A stretch of 7,806 nt of DNA. It comes from JAGQUL01 sp039811765 (lineage in GTDB: Bacteria; Actinomycetota; Thermoleophilia; Gaiellales; SKUG01). Each line of letters opens with the position of its first letter. Position 1 is the first letter of the stretch. Location of the stretch: contig JBDHZF010000115.1 in NCBI GenBank assembly GCA_039811765.1, positions 1-7,806 of the forward strand, given 5' to 3'. Made by a program: the position numbers and the translations under genes. Below are positions 1 to 6,333 of this stretch, piece after piece. The notes below the pieces were generated by a model. It was not told the origin of the DNA. It saw only the letters and a list, made by a program, of their open reading frames with translations, and searched no databases.

Positions 1-1088
1 GTGCCGGTGTAGTACTCGGTGATGAACATGAGCAGGCCGGTCACGACCAAGCCGACGACCGCCGCGCCGAACAGCGCGCCGCCGGTCAGGATCTTGTCGT
101 TGGCGTCGAGCGTGATGCCGTCTCCCACGATGCCGTCGATCGCGAACCAGACGCCGATCGCGGAGATCACGCCGGCGCCGATCACGCCCTTGTAGAGCGC
201 GCCCATCACGTTCGAACCGCGCACGAAGAACGTGCCGATGACGCTCGCGATGATCGCGATGCCGCCGATCACGACCGGCAGCAGGATCGCGTGCTCGAGG
301 TCCGCGCCGCTGAAGCGCAGCGTGGCGAGCACCAGCACGGCGACCGCGGTGACCGCGTAGGTCTCGAACAGGTCGGCCGCCATGCCGGCGCAGTCGCCGA
401 CGTTGTCGCCAACGTTGTCGGCGATCACGGCCGGGTTGCGGGGGTCGTCCTCGGGGATGCCCGCCTCGACCTTGCCGACGAGGTCGGCGCCGACGTCGGC
501 GCCCTTGGTGAAGATGCCGCCGCCCAATCGCGCGAACACGCTGATCAGCGAGCCGCCGAAGCCGACGCCGAGCAGGCCGTTCTTGATCGTGTCGAGGTCG
601 TCGCCCTTCGCGAGCTCGAAGCCCATCGGGCCGGTGAGCAGCGCGTAGTAGCCGGCGACGCCGAGCAGGCCGAAGCCCACCACGAGCAGGCCGGCGACCG
701 CGCCGCCGCGGAACGCGGTCGACAGGCCGGCCGCGAGGCCCTTCTTGGCTGCCTCGGCCGTGCGCACGTTCACGCGCACGGACACGGTCATGCCGACGAA
801 GCCGGCTGCACCCGACAACACGCCGCCGATCACGAAGCCGATCGCGGTGTACCAGTCGATCGCCAGACCGACGAGCACGGCGACGACCACGCCGACGATG
901 GCGATCGTCGTGTACTGGCGGCGCAGGTACGCGGAGGCGCCTTCCTGCACGGCTCCGGCGATCTCGCGCATGCGCTCGTCACCGGTGGGGAGTTTCATGA
1001 GGCTGGCAATCTGCAAGATGCCGTACAGGACGCCGATTGCGGCCGCTACGAGCGCGAACGCGACGCCGTGGTCTGCGAAGAAGGACAC
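1..1088 (-). CDS. hppA: Membrane-bound proton-pumping pyrophosphatase, N-terminal half (partial)
   Basis: This enzyme is an integral-membrane pump that hydrolyses cytoplasmic pyrophosphate and exports H+ (or Na+ in some subfamilies). The 362 visible codons are about half of the usual 650-800 residues, and the window edge cuts the gene inside the conserved ITEYYTG motif (about residues 356-362). The N-terminus has hydrophobic helices at about 8-30, 61-100 and 128-151. The catalytic signature is intact: GGGIFTKGADVGADLVGKVE (189-208), then EDDPRNPAVIADNVGDNVGD (213-232) and CAGMAADLFE (233-242). Its Asp, Lys and Glu residues bind Mg-pyrophosphate in the family. The start is GTG, chosen because AGGAG lies five bases upstream and MSFFADHGVAFAL fits a family N-terminus. 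The residues that decide K+ dependence lie in the missing half, so the subtype cannot be called, and H+ as the pumped ion is assumed from overall similarity. It lies downstream of, and on the same strand as, the ligase gene, across a 157-bp gap that suggests its own promoter. Confidence 0.97.
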   Translation of the reverse strand, partial: MSFFADHGVAFALVAAAIGVLYGILQIASLMKLPTGDERMREIAGAVQEGASAYLRRQYTTIAIVGVVVAVLVGLAIDWYTAIGFVIGGVLSGAAGFVGMTVSVRVNVRTAEAAKKGLAAGLSTAFRGGAVAGLLVVGFGLLGVAGYYALLTGPMGFELAKGDDLDTIKNGLLGVGFGGSLISVFARLGGGIFTKGADVGADLVGKVEAGIPEDDPRNPAVIADNVGDNVGDCAGMAADLFETYAVTAVAVLVLATLRFSGADLEHAILLPVVIGGIAIIASVIGTFFVRGSNVMGALYKGVIGAGVISAIGVWFAIDGIVGDGITLDANDKILTGGALFGAAVVGLVVTGLLMFITEYYTG

Positions 1089-1093
1089 GTTGT

Positions 1094-1098
1094 CTCCT
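1094..1098 (-). promoter_or_regulatory. Shine-Dalgarno of hppA
   Basis: AGGAG on the minus strand sits five bases before the GTG codon at 1086-1088. It is the only good ribosome-binding match near the N-terminus and fixes the start at GTG. No in-frame ATG gives a better family N-terminus. Confidence 0.75.
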
Positions 1099-1104
1099 GG
1101 TCTG

Positions 1105-1124
1105 GCGGCGCCGGCCGGCGCCGC
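1105..1124. repeat. 20-bp perfect palindrome in the hppA leader
   Basis: GCGGCGCCGGCCGGCGCCGC is fully self-complementary about the axis 1114/1115. It ends six bases upstream of the hppA Shine-Dalgarno, so in mRNA it could form a very stable G/C stem near the ribosome site, although with no loop it would have to open at the centre. As DNA it could be a regulator site. On neither strand is it followed by a T tract, so it is a poor candidate for an intrinsic terminator of the upstream ligase gene. What is seen is the palindrome only. Its function is unknown. Confidence 0.6.
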
Positions 1125-1164
1125 TTTGGTGGTTGCTAGTCACCGCTTCCGGCGTTCGCTGCAA

Positions 1165-1178
1165 GTGCTTCGAAGCAC
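1165..1178. repeat. 14-bp perfect palindrome, possible operator
   Basis: GTGCTTCGAAGCAC is a perfect palindrome in the gap between the ligase stop and hppA. Unlike the other two, it is not made only of G/C runs, so it is less likely to arise from base composition. It is 77 bp upstream of the hppA GTG, a plausible place for a dimeric repressor site or for a weak stem ending the ligase transcript. There is no T tract on either strand. The function is inferred and unproven. Confidence 0.45.
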
Positions 1179-1188
1179 GCGCGGCGAA

Positions 1189-1200
1189 CGGCCATGGCCG
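1189..1200. repeat. 12-bp perfect palindrome CGGCCATGGCCG
   Basis: This is the third perfect palindrome in the same 157-bp gap, 10 bp from the 14-bp one. Short G/C-rich palindromes are common in DNA of this composition, so it may mean nothing by itself. It is listed because of the clustering. A possible minus-strand -10 box, TAGGGT at 1213-1218, lies just upstream but has no convincing -35 partner. Confidence 0.3.
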
Positions 1201-1245
1201 GCACGAGCCGGGACCCTACCCCATGCGCCGGATGGACGTGCTGCG

Positions 1246-2457
1246 TCAGCTCGCGGAGACGGCGTCGGCCTCGTCGGCGCTCGCCATCGTGGCGCCGACG
1301 ACCGCACGATAGGCCTCGCTCAGGCTCGCGCCCCCGGCATGCATCGAACGCTGCCACAGCGCGCTGCAGCCGGCGTCGAGCATCGCCTGCGCACGATCCA
1401 GCCCAGCGTCGAGTCCAAGCCCAGCAGCGTCCCCCGCGGCGCGTGCATTCGCGATCAACCGGCCGATCGCCTCCGCCGCGCACACCCGGCGCGACGTCGG
1501 AACGTCGATGAACACGGCGTCGGTGCCCCAGCGGGCGGCCCGCCAGCAGTTCTCGTCGATCATGTGCTCCGGCACAGGCGCCGGCAGCTCCCCAGCGTCG
1601 TCCAGCGCGCACAGATGGGCGATCGTGCCGCTCGCCAGCGCCGCGAGCGCCAGCGTGTCGCGCACGTCCGGCTGCCCGTCGAACATGCGCAGCTCCACCG
1701 TGCCGTGCAGCAGGTGCGGGCGCGTGCCCCACCACAGCTGGCCCACGGTCTCGATCGAACCGGCGTCGCGCAACCAACGCAAGTGCTCGAGATAGCCGTC
1801 CAGCGTGCTAAACGCCGGCGCCACGTTTCCGCGCACGAAGTTGCGGCTGAAGATCATGTGCCGCGCCGACGCCAGCCCCGTGTCGCGCCCGTCGAGGAAC
1901 GGCGACGACGCGCTCAGCGCCAGCATCAGCGGCTGCAACGCCCGCAACGCGTCCGCAACGCGAATCGCGCGATCCGCCCCGCGCACTCCCACGTGCACGT
2001 GCAGCCCGAACGTGTTGTTGCGGTGCGCCGCGTACTGCATGCGCTCCACGAGCTGCTCGTAGTACGGCAGCGGCACGGTTTCCTGCTCGCGGTAATCGGC
2101 CCACGGGTGCGTGGCGCTCGTGCCCAGCGCCGCGTCCTTGGCGCGCGCCACGTCGGCGACCCGTCGCCGGATGTCCACGAGCTCGTCCCACGCGTCCTGC
2201 CAGGTTGCGCAGGCGCCGGTCCGAAACTCGATCTCGCTGGCGAGCAGTTCGCCCGCCACCGCATGATCGAGTCCGGCGTCGACCGCCGCGGCGCGCAAGT
2301 CCTCGTACCGCGGCGTGAGATCCAATGTCGCCGGATCGCAGATCGCGTACTCCTCCTCGATCCCGAGCGTGCAGTCCACCGACTGCTCGTACCGCGCGTG
2401 CGCGCTCGCGAGGATCTCGTCGAATTCGGAGCTTCGGCTGTCTTCGGGCGGCGTCAT
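1246..2457 (-). CDS. GCS2-family carboxylate-amine ligase (YbdK-like glutamate-cysteine ligase homologue)
   Basis: This is a 403-residue cytosolic enzyme of the glutamate-cysteine ligase type 2 superfamily. The family joins the side-chain carboxyl of glutamate, or a similar acid, to an amine using ATP. YbdK has weak glutamate-cysteine ligase activity, so the true substrate here is uncertain. Visible landmarks are LGIEEEY (31-37, ATP/Mg acidic motif), EIEFRTG (75-81), NNTFGLHVHVGV (147-158), LWWGTRPH (241-248), GTVELRMFD (252-260) and ENCWRAARWGTDA (302-314). Length and motif order match complete family members. An in-frame TTG at 2491-2493 would add 12 residues, but ATG at 2455-2457 is preferred because a good -10 box lies between the two codons. 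No strong Shine-Dalgarno precedes the ATG, consistent with a leaderless or very short leader transcript. It could also be an EgtA-like gamma-glutamylcysteine ligase, but no ergothioneine genes are visible here. Confidence 0.9.
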   Translation of the reverse strand: MTPPEDSRSSEFDEILASAHARYEQSVDCTLGIEEEYAICDPATLDLTPRYEDLRAAAVDAGLDHAVAGELLASEIEFRTGACATWQDAWDELVDIRRRVADVARAKDAALGTSATHPWADYREQETVPLPYYEQLVERMQYAAHRNNTFGLHVHVGVRGADRAIRVADALRALQPLMLALSASSPFLDGRDTGLASARHMIFSRNFVRGNVAPAFSTLDGYLEHLRWLRDAGSIETVGQLWWGTRPHLLHGTVELRMFDGQPDVRDTLALAALASGTIAHLCALDDAGELPAPVPEHMIDENCWRAARWGTDAVFIDVPTSRRVCAAEAIGRLIANARAAGDAAGLGLDAGLDRAQAMLDAGCSALWQRSMHAGGASLSEAYRAVVGATMASADEADAVSAS

Positions 2458-2630
2458 CGTCCGGACATCATACGTCCATTGGTGCGTGCACAACAGCTTG
2501 CGATCGCATCGACGGTCGAATCACCAGCGATCGGGCGCAACGAAAGTGGCCCGATTCCCGACAGGTAGGCAGGGACACCTCCACCGCGCCTCGCGTGAGT
2601 GGACGAACACGGACGGGACCAACCGGGACG
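2458..2630. other. Divergent intergenic region between the ligase and the transporter operon
   Basis: These 173 bp must hold the promoters of both divergent units. Visible items are the ligase -10 box, an 8-bp palindrome GTCCGGAC (2459-2466), an inverted pair CGATCGC (2501-2507) and GCGATCG (2527-2533) with a 19-bp spacer, and three copies of GGACG (2601, 2611, 2626) leading into the transporter start codon. I see no convincing -10/-35 pair for the plus strand. The CGATCG words are frequent throughout this DNA, so the inverted pair may be chance. Confidence 0.5.
2467..2493 (-). promoter_or_regulatory. Candidate sigma-70 type promoter of the ligase gene
   Basis: On the minus strand TATGAT (2467-2472) matches the -10 consensus at five of six positions. 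A weak TTGTGC (2488-2493) lies 15 bp upstream and shares only TTG with the -35 consensus. Transcription would begin near 2460, three or four bases before the ATG, giving an almost leaderless mRNA. That agrees with the lack of a ribosome-binding site. The -10 is the best such match I see in the divergent gap. The assignment is inference from the sequence alone. Confidence 0.4.
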
Positions 2631-4322
2631 ATGAAGCCCAAGGCAATCGGCATAGTCGCGATCGCAGCGCTGGCGATCCTGCTGGTGGCGTTCGGTCCTG
2701 CCCCGAAATCGAGCAAGGGCGACGCAGCCAACACGCTGCACGTCACCTCGCTCAGCAACCCGGATTCCATCGACCCCGCGATCTCGTGGACGGGACTGAG
2801 CTGGTCGATGCAGGTGAACGTCTACAACGGGCTGCTCGCCTACAAGAAGGCGTCTGGCGTCGCTGGCACCGAGGTCGTGCCGGACATCGCCGAGGCGCTG
2901 CCCGAGATCACCGACGGCGGGCGCACGTACTCGTTCAAGGTGCGCAAGGGCGTGATGTTCGGTCCGCCCGCCAACCGCGAGGTGAAGCCCAGCGACATCA
3001 AGTACACCTTCGATCGACTCGCGCTCATCCCCAGCCAAGGCGTGGGCTTCTACAGCGTCGTCGAGGGCTTCGACGACTTCATGGAATCGAAGAAGGGCAC
3101 GGTCAGCGGCATCGTCGCCGACGACGACGCCGGCACCGTGGTGTTCCATCTGACTCGCCCGGACGCGACCTTCCTCTACTCGCTCGCGCTCCCGTTCAGC
3201 TTCGTCGTGCCGAAGGGAACGCCGCCCGAGGATCTGTCGCTCGGCAATCGCACGCCCGCCACGGGTCCGTACATGTTCAGCGACTACGATCCCGCGCGCC
3301 ACGTGATCCTGACGCGCAATCCCAAGTTCAAGCAGTGGACCGAGGATTCGCCGGACGGTCATGTCGACAAGATCGAGATCGACCTGAAGGTGAGCGACGA
3401 CAACGCGATCACGCGCATCATGCAGGGCTCGGCCGACGCGTCGCTCGGCGCGATCCCGCGATCGAAGCTGCCGTTCCTGCAGTCCAGCAAGGAGTGGATG
3501 CCGTACCTGCACCAGCACGTGCAGCCGGCGACGTCCTACATCTGGCTGAACACGCAGGTCGCGCCGTTCGACAACGTCAAGGTCCGCCAAGCCGTCAACT
3601 GGGCGATCAGCCGTCGCGCGTTCGTGAAGCTCGCGGGCGGCGCGGGCGAGCCCTCGTCCACGATCTTGCCTTCGGCGCTTCCCGGCGCGCCCGACGTCGA
3701 CCCGTACCCGAAGCAGGACATGGCGAAGGCCAAGCAGCTGATCTCCGAGAGCGGCATCACGCCGGGCAAGGTGACGATCTGGTGCTTCGCTGGCGGATCC
3801 ACCGACACGCCGCAGTACCTGCAGGCGGTGATGAACCAGCTGGGATTCGAGGCTCGCACTCGCTGCGTCGACCCGTCCGCCTACTACAACGTGGTGGGCG
3901 TGAAGAAAAACAACACGCAGATGGGATTCGCCAACTGGAGCATGGACTTCCCCGAGGGCGCCACGTTCTTCTACTCGAACCTCTACGGCGCGAACATCAA
4001 CCCCGACCACTCGTCCAACTACGCGTGGTACACGGGCAGCGATTCGGAGATCGAGCGAATCATGAAGATGACGGATCTCGACGAGCGCGCCGCGGCGTGG
4101 AAGGCGCTCGACACGAAGATGATGACCGACGACGCGCCCTGGGTGCCCATGTTCCACGGCGTGAAGCGCGAGCTGATCGGCAAGCGCGTCGGCGACTACG
4201 TGAACCATCCGCTCTACGACTTCCTGTTCATGAAGGCGACGGTGGACGGCTCCGGCACCAACAACTCCAAGGAGCACGAAGGCGAAGTGGGCTACGAGGA
4301 CGAGGGAGGTGACGAATCGTGA
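2631..4322 (+). CDS. ABC transporter solute-binding protein, family 5 (peptide/nickel class)
   Basis: This 563-residue extracytoplasmic receptor belongs to the SBP_bac_5 (DppA/OppA) family and delivers peptides or related solutes to the permeases encoded just downstream. Residues 2-21 form an export signal: KPK followed by a hydrophobic run to LLVAF. There is no cysteine in or after this run, hence no lipobox. The protein is either cleaved (for example after GDA at about 32) or stays anchored by the helix. Family marks are LSNPDSIDPA (41-50), VYNGLLAY (64-71), TYSFKVRKGVMF (99-110), the TGPYMFSDYDP segment (211-221), RNPKFKQW (229-236) and VRQAVNWAISR (318-328). The only cysteines are C385 and C412. 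The tail from about 547 is acidic. The ATG fits the signal peptide, but its ribosome site is weak (GGGA only two bases away). The stop overlaps the next start as GTGA. The substrate cannot be read from the sequence. Confidence 0.94.
   Translation: MKPKAIGIVAIAALAILLVAFGPAPKSSKGDAANTLHVTSLSNPDSIDPAISWTGLSWSMQVNVYNGLLAYKKASGVAGTEVVPDIAEALPEITDGGRTYSFKVRKGVMFGPPANREVKPSDIKYTFDRLALIPSQGVGFYSVVEGFDDFMESKKGTVSGIVADDDAGTVVFHLTRPDATFLYSLALPFSFVVPKGTPPEDLSLGNRTPATGPYMFSDYDPARHVILTRNPKFKQWTEDSPDGHVDKIEIDLKVSDDNAITRIMQGSADASLGAIPRSKLPFLQSSKEWMPYLHQHVQPATSYIWLNTQVAPFDNVKVRQAVNWAISRRAFVKLAGGAGEPSSTILPSALPGAPDVDPYPKQDMAKAKQLISESGITPGKVTIWCFAGGSTDTPQYLQAVMNQLGFEARTRCVDPSAYYNVVGVKKNNTQMGFANWSMDFPEGATFFYSNLYGANINPDHSSNYAWYTGSDSEIERIMKMTDLDERAAAWKALDTKMMTDDAPWVPMFHGVKRELIGKRVGDYVNHPLYDFLFMKATVDGSGTNNSKEHEGEVGYEDEGGDES
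4305..4312 (+). promoter_or_regulatory. Strong Shine-Dalgarno of the DppC-like permease gene
   Basis: GGAGGTGA is a full match to the 16S anti-Shine-Dalgarno, six bases before the GTG at 4319, and lies inside the end of the binding-protein gene. It decides the GTG start and, with the 4-bp GTGA stop/start overlap, indicates translational coupling. Confidence 0.85.
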
Positions 4323-5374
4323 GCGCGGCAGGAGCAGCACCCAACGGACGAGCGTCGTCGCTCCCCACCAACTTGCAGGACCACGGCGCGACGCTCGTGC
4401 ACGGCGCGAAGTCGGAATTCTCCGGCACCGCCAGCGAGAGCCCGACGCAGATGGCGATCCGTCGCCTGCGCGAGAACAAGATCGCGATCATGGCGATGGT
4501 GGTGTTCGTGACGATCTGCGCGATGACGATCGCCACGCCGCTGTTCGAACAGCACTGGGCGCATCGCACCGCCACCGAGCAGAACCTCGACGGCAGCATG
4601 ATGATCCACGGCAAGAAGACCGAGGTCGTCGACCTGCAAGGCATGCCCCAGGTCGGACCGGGACTGCGCCGCGAATACACGTTCGGCGCCGACGGCCTCG
4701 GACGCGACGTGTTCATGCGCGCGCTCGCCGGTGGCTCGATCTCCCTGCGCATCGGCGTGGGCGCGGCGACGCTCTGCATCGTGTTCGGCACGCTGATGGG
4801 CCTCATCGGCGGCTTCTACGGCGGGCGCGTGGACAAGGTGCTCACGTACATCGTGGATGTGATGATCGCATTCCCCGCGATGCTGTTCATGATCGCGCTC
4901 AGCGCGGCGATCGCCACGAGCGGCAAGTTCGGGCCGATCTCCGCCTCGTCGATCTTGGTGCCGATGCTGATGCTGGGCATGCTCAGCTCGTTCGGCTTCA
5001 GCCGCATCATGCGGGCCGCGACGAAGGAACTCGCGAACAAGGAGTACATCGAGGCGGCGCGAGCACTCGGCTCGGGCGATCGCCGCATCATGTTCGTGCA
5101 CCTGCTGCCGCACTTGGTGCCGACGATCATCACGTTCTCCGGCATCTTGCTCGCGGGCATGATCCTCGGCGAGGCGGGCTTGTCGTTCCTCGGCATCGGC
5201 GTGCAGGCGCCCACGCCCAGTTGGGGCAACATGATCGCCGACGGCCAAGCGTTCTACTCCACCGCGTGGTGGATCGCCGGCGCGGGCGGCCTGTTCGTGA
5301 TGGTCACGGTGCTGTGCGCGAACCTGATCGGCGAGGCATTGGAAGAGGCGTTCGACCCGAAGGGAACGCGCTGA
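4319..5374 (+). CDS. ABC transporter permease, DppC/OppC type
   Basis: This is a 351-residue inner-membrane subunit that forms half of the translocation channel of the peptide-class importer. A soluble N-terminus of about 50 residues precedes helix 1 (about 54-74), as in OppC_N proteins. A periplasmic segment follows, ending in FGADGLGRDVFMRALAGG (122-139), the DppC hallmark normally written GTDxLGRD. The BPD_transp_1 core has helices at about 141-165, 178-200, 208-229, 266-293 and 318-338. The EAA loop, EYIEAARALG with LLP at 262-264, docks onto the ATPase subunit. The C-terminal LIGEALEEAFDPKG matches the family ending. The periplasmic part between helix 1 and the LGRD motif (about 75-121) looks rather long, with HRTATEQNLDGSMMIHGKKTE. 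The next gene starts one base after its stop. The order binding protein, C, B is unlike the usual A-B-C-D-F. Confidence 0.95.
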   Translation: MSAAGAAPNGRASSLPTNLQDHGATLVHGAKSEFSGTASESPTQMAIRRLRENKIAIMAMVVFVTICAMTIATPLFEQHWAHRTATEQNLDGSMMIHGKKTEVVDLQGMPQVGPGLRREYTFGADGLGRDVFMRALAGGSISLRIGVGAATLCIVFGTLMGLIGGFYGGRVDKVLTYIVDVMIAFPAMLFMIALSAAIATSGKFGPISASSILVPMLMLGMLSSFGFSRIMRAATKELANKEYIEAARALGSGDRRIMFVHLLPHLVPTIITFSGILLAGMILGEAGLSFLGIGVQAPTPSWGNMIADGQAFYSTAWWIAGAGGLFVMVTVLCANLIGEALEEAFDPKGTR

Positions 5375-5375
5375 C

Positions 5376-6329
5376 ATGGGTGGATTCATCGTCGTGCGCA
5401 CGATCGACGGCATCATCAAGCTGCTGCTCGTGTCGATGATCTTGTTCTGGGTGCTCGTGGTGCTGCCCCCGGGCAGTCCCGCGGTGCGCTTCGCGGGCAA
5501 GACCCCCACCGACGAGGCGATCGCGGCGGTGGAGCACCGCTTCTGCTTCGACAAGGGCAACGTGGGCGCCTACCGATGCTTCTTGAAGATGACGCTCACG
5601 GGCAACTTCCCGTCCCCGTCGCAGGGCAACACGAACATCGTGCCGCCGGCGCTCAAGGCGATCCCGGTGACGTTCGGGCTGGCGGTGCTCGCGTCGATCA
5701 TCTGGCTCACCGCGGGTGTGACGGCGGGCGCGCAGGGCGCGTTGAAAGCCGGGTCGAAACTCGACCGGTTCTTGATGGTTGCGGCGCTGATCGGGATCTC
5801 GTTCCCCACAGCGTGGCTGAGCCTGTTGCTGCTCAAGTGGTTCACCGCCGACATACCGATCTTCCCGCCGGGCGGGTACGTGAGCGTGGGCGACGGCGGA
5901 CTGTTCGGGTGGATCCGCTCGATGCTGCTGCCGGCGTTGACGTTGGCGATCGTGAGCGCGGGCGTCTACACGCGCATGACGCGCACGACGATTCGTCAGA
6001 AGCTGCGCGAGGAGTACGTGAAGACGGCCGAAGCGAAGGGCCTTGAGCCGCGCCGCGTGTTCTTCCTGCACGTGATGCGCACGGCGATGATCCCGATCGT
6101 GGTGATGTTCGGCATGGACTTCGCGGGCCTGCTGGGCGGCGCGATCTTCACCGAGTCGATCTTCGGGCTGCCGGGCCTCGGCGGGTTCGTGATGCAAGCG
6201 ATGAAGACGATGGACTTCTCGATGCTGTTCGTGGGCGGCCTGATCGCGGCGTCGTTCGTGATCGTCGCCAACACGGTGGTCGACCTGGTGCAGGCGATGC
6301 TCGACCCGAAGCTGCGCTCGGCGCACTGA
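5376..6329 (+). CDS. ABC transporter permease, DppB/OppB type
   Basis: This is a 317-residue inner-membrane partner of the preceding permease, of usual family length. Helix 1 (about 12-30) ends in LPPGSPA, the counterpart of the family's LPGDPA. After a periplasmic stretch with C57 and C68 come helices at about 96-118, 132-154, 184-199, 237-258 and 283-306. The cytoplasmic EAA loop is EYVKTAEAKG (213-222) with IP at 239-240 and contacts an ATPase subunit. Further B-type marks are FTESIFGLPGLGGF (258-271) and the terminal VVDLVQAMLDPKLR (301-314). ATG at 5376 follows the previous stop by one base, with GAAGGGA ten bases upstream, so the two permeases are surely cotranslated. No ATPase gene follows: the coding strand switches after 4 bp. 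A complete importer needs nucleotide-binding subunits encoded elsewhere. Confidence 0.95.
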   Translation: MGGFIVVRTIDGIIKLLLVSMILFWVLVVLPPGSPAVRFAGKTPTDEAIAAVEHRFCFDKGNVGAYRCFLKMTLTGNFPSPSQGNTNIVPPALKAIPVTFGLAVLASIIWLTAGVTAGAQGALKAGSKLDRFLMVAALIGISFPTAWLSLLLLKWFTADIPIFPPGGYVSVGDGGLFGWIRSMLLPALTLAIVSAGVYTRMTRTTIRQKLREEYVKTAEAKGLEPRRVFFLHVMRTAMIPIVVMFGMDFAGLLGGAIFTESIFGLPGLGGFVMQAMKTMDFSMLFVGGLIAASFVIVANTVVDLVQAMLDPKLRSAH

Positions 6330-6333
6330 CCCG

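Noticed and set aside
1105..1124. An intrinsic terminator for the ligase gene.
   Set aside because: The stem is strong but has no loop bases and no T tract follows it on the minus strand. It sits close to the hppA ribosome site.
2454..2471. A five-codon upstream frame (MMSGR) on the minus strand whose TGA overlaps the ligase ATG.
   Set aside because: It overlaps the likely -10 box, so it would lie upstream of the transcript start. It is short enough to be chance.
2501..2533. The CGATCGC / GCGATCG inverted pair as an operator.
   Set aside because: CGATCG-like words are very common across this window because of GCG-ATC codon pairs, so a 7-bp pair with a 19-bp spacer is weak evidence.
745..2568. 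A 607-codon open frame on the plus strand across hppA and the ligase gene.
   Set aside because: It runs through two well-supported minus-strand genes and the gap between them, and its translation is low-complexity Arg/Ala/Pro without motifs.
2454..4340. A 628-codon open frame on the minus strand opposite the solute-binding protein gene.
   Set aside because: It is rich in Arg, His, Val and Asp with no recognisable domain, as expected for the antisense of high-GC coding DNA. The plus-strand frame has clear family motifs throughout.
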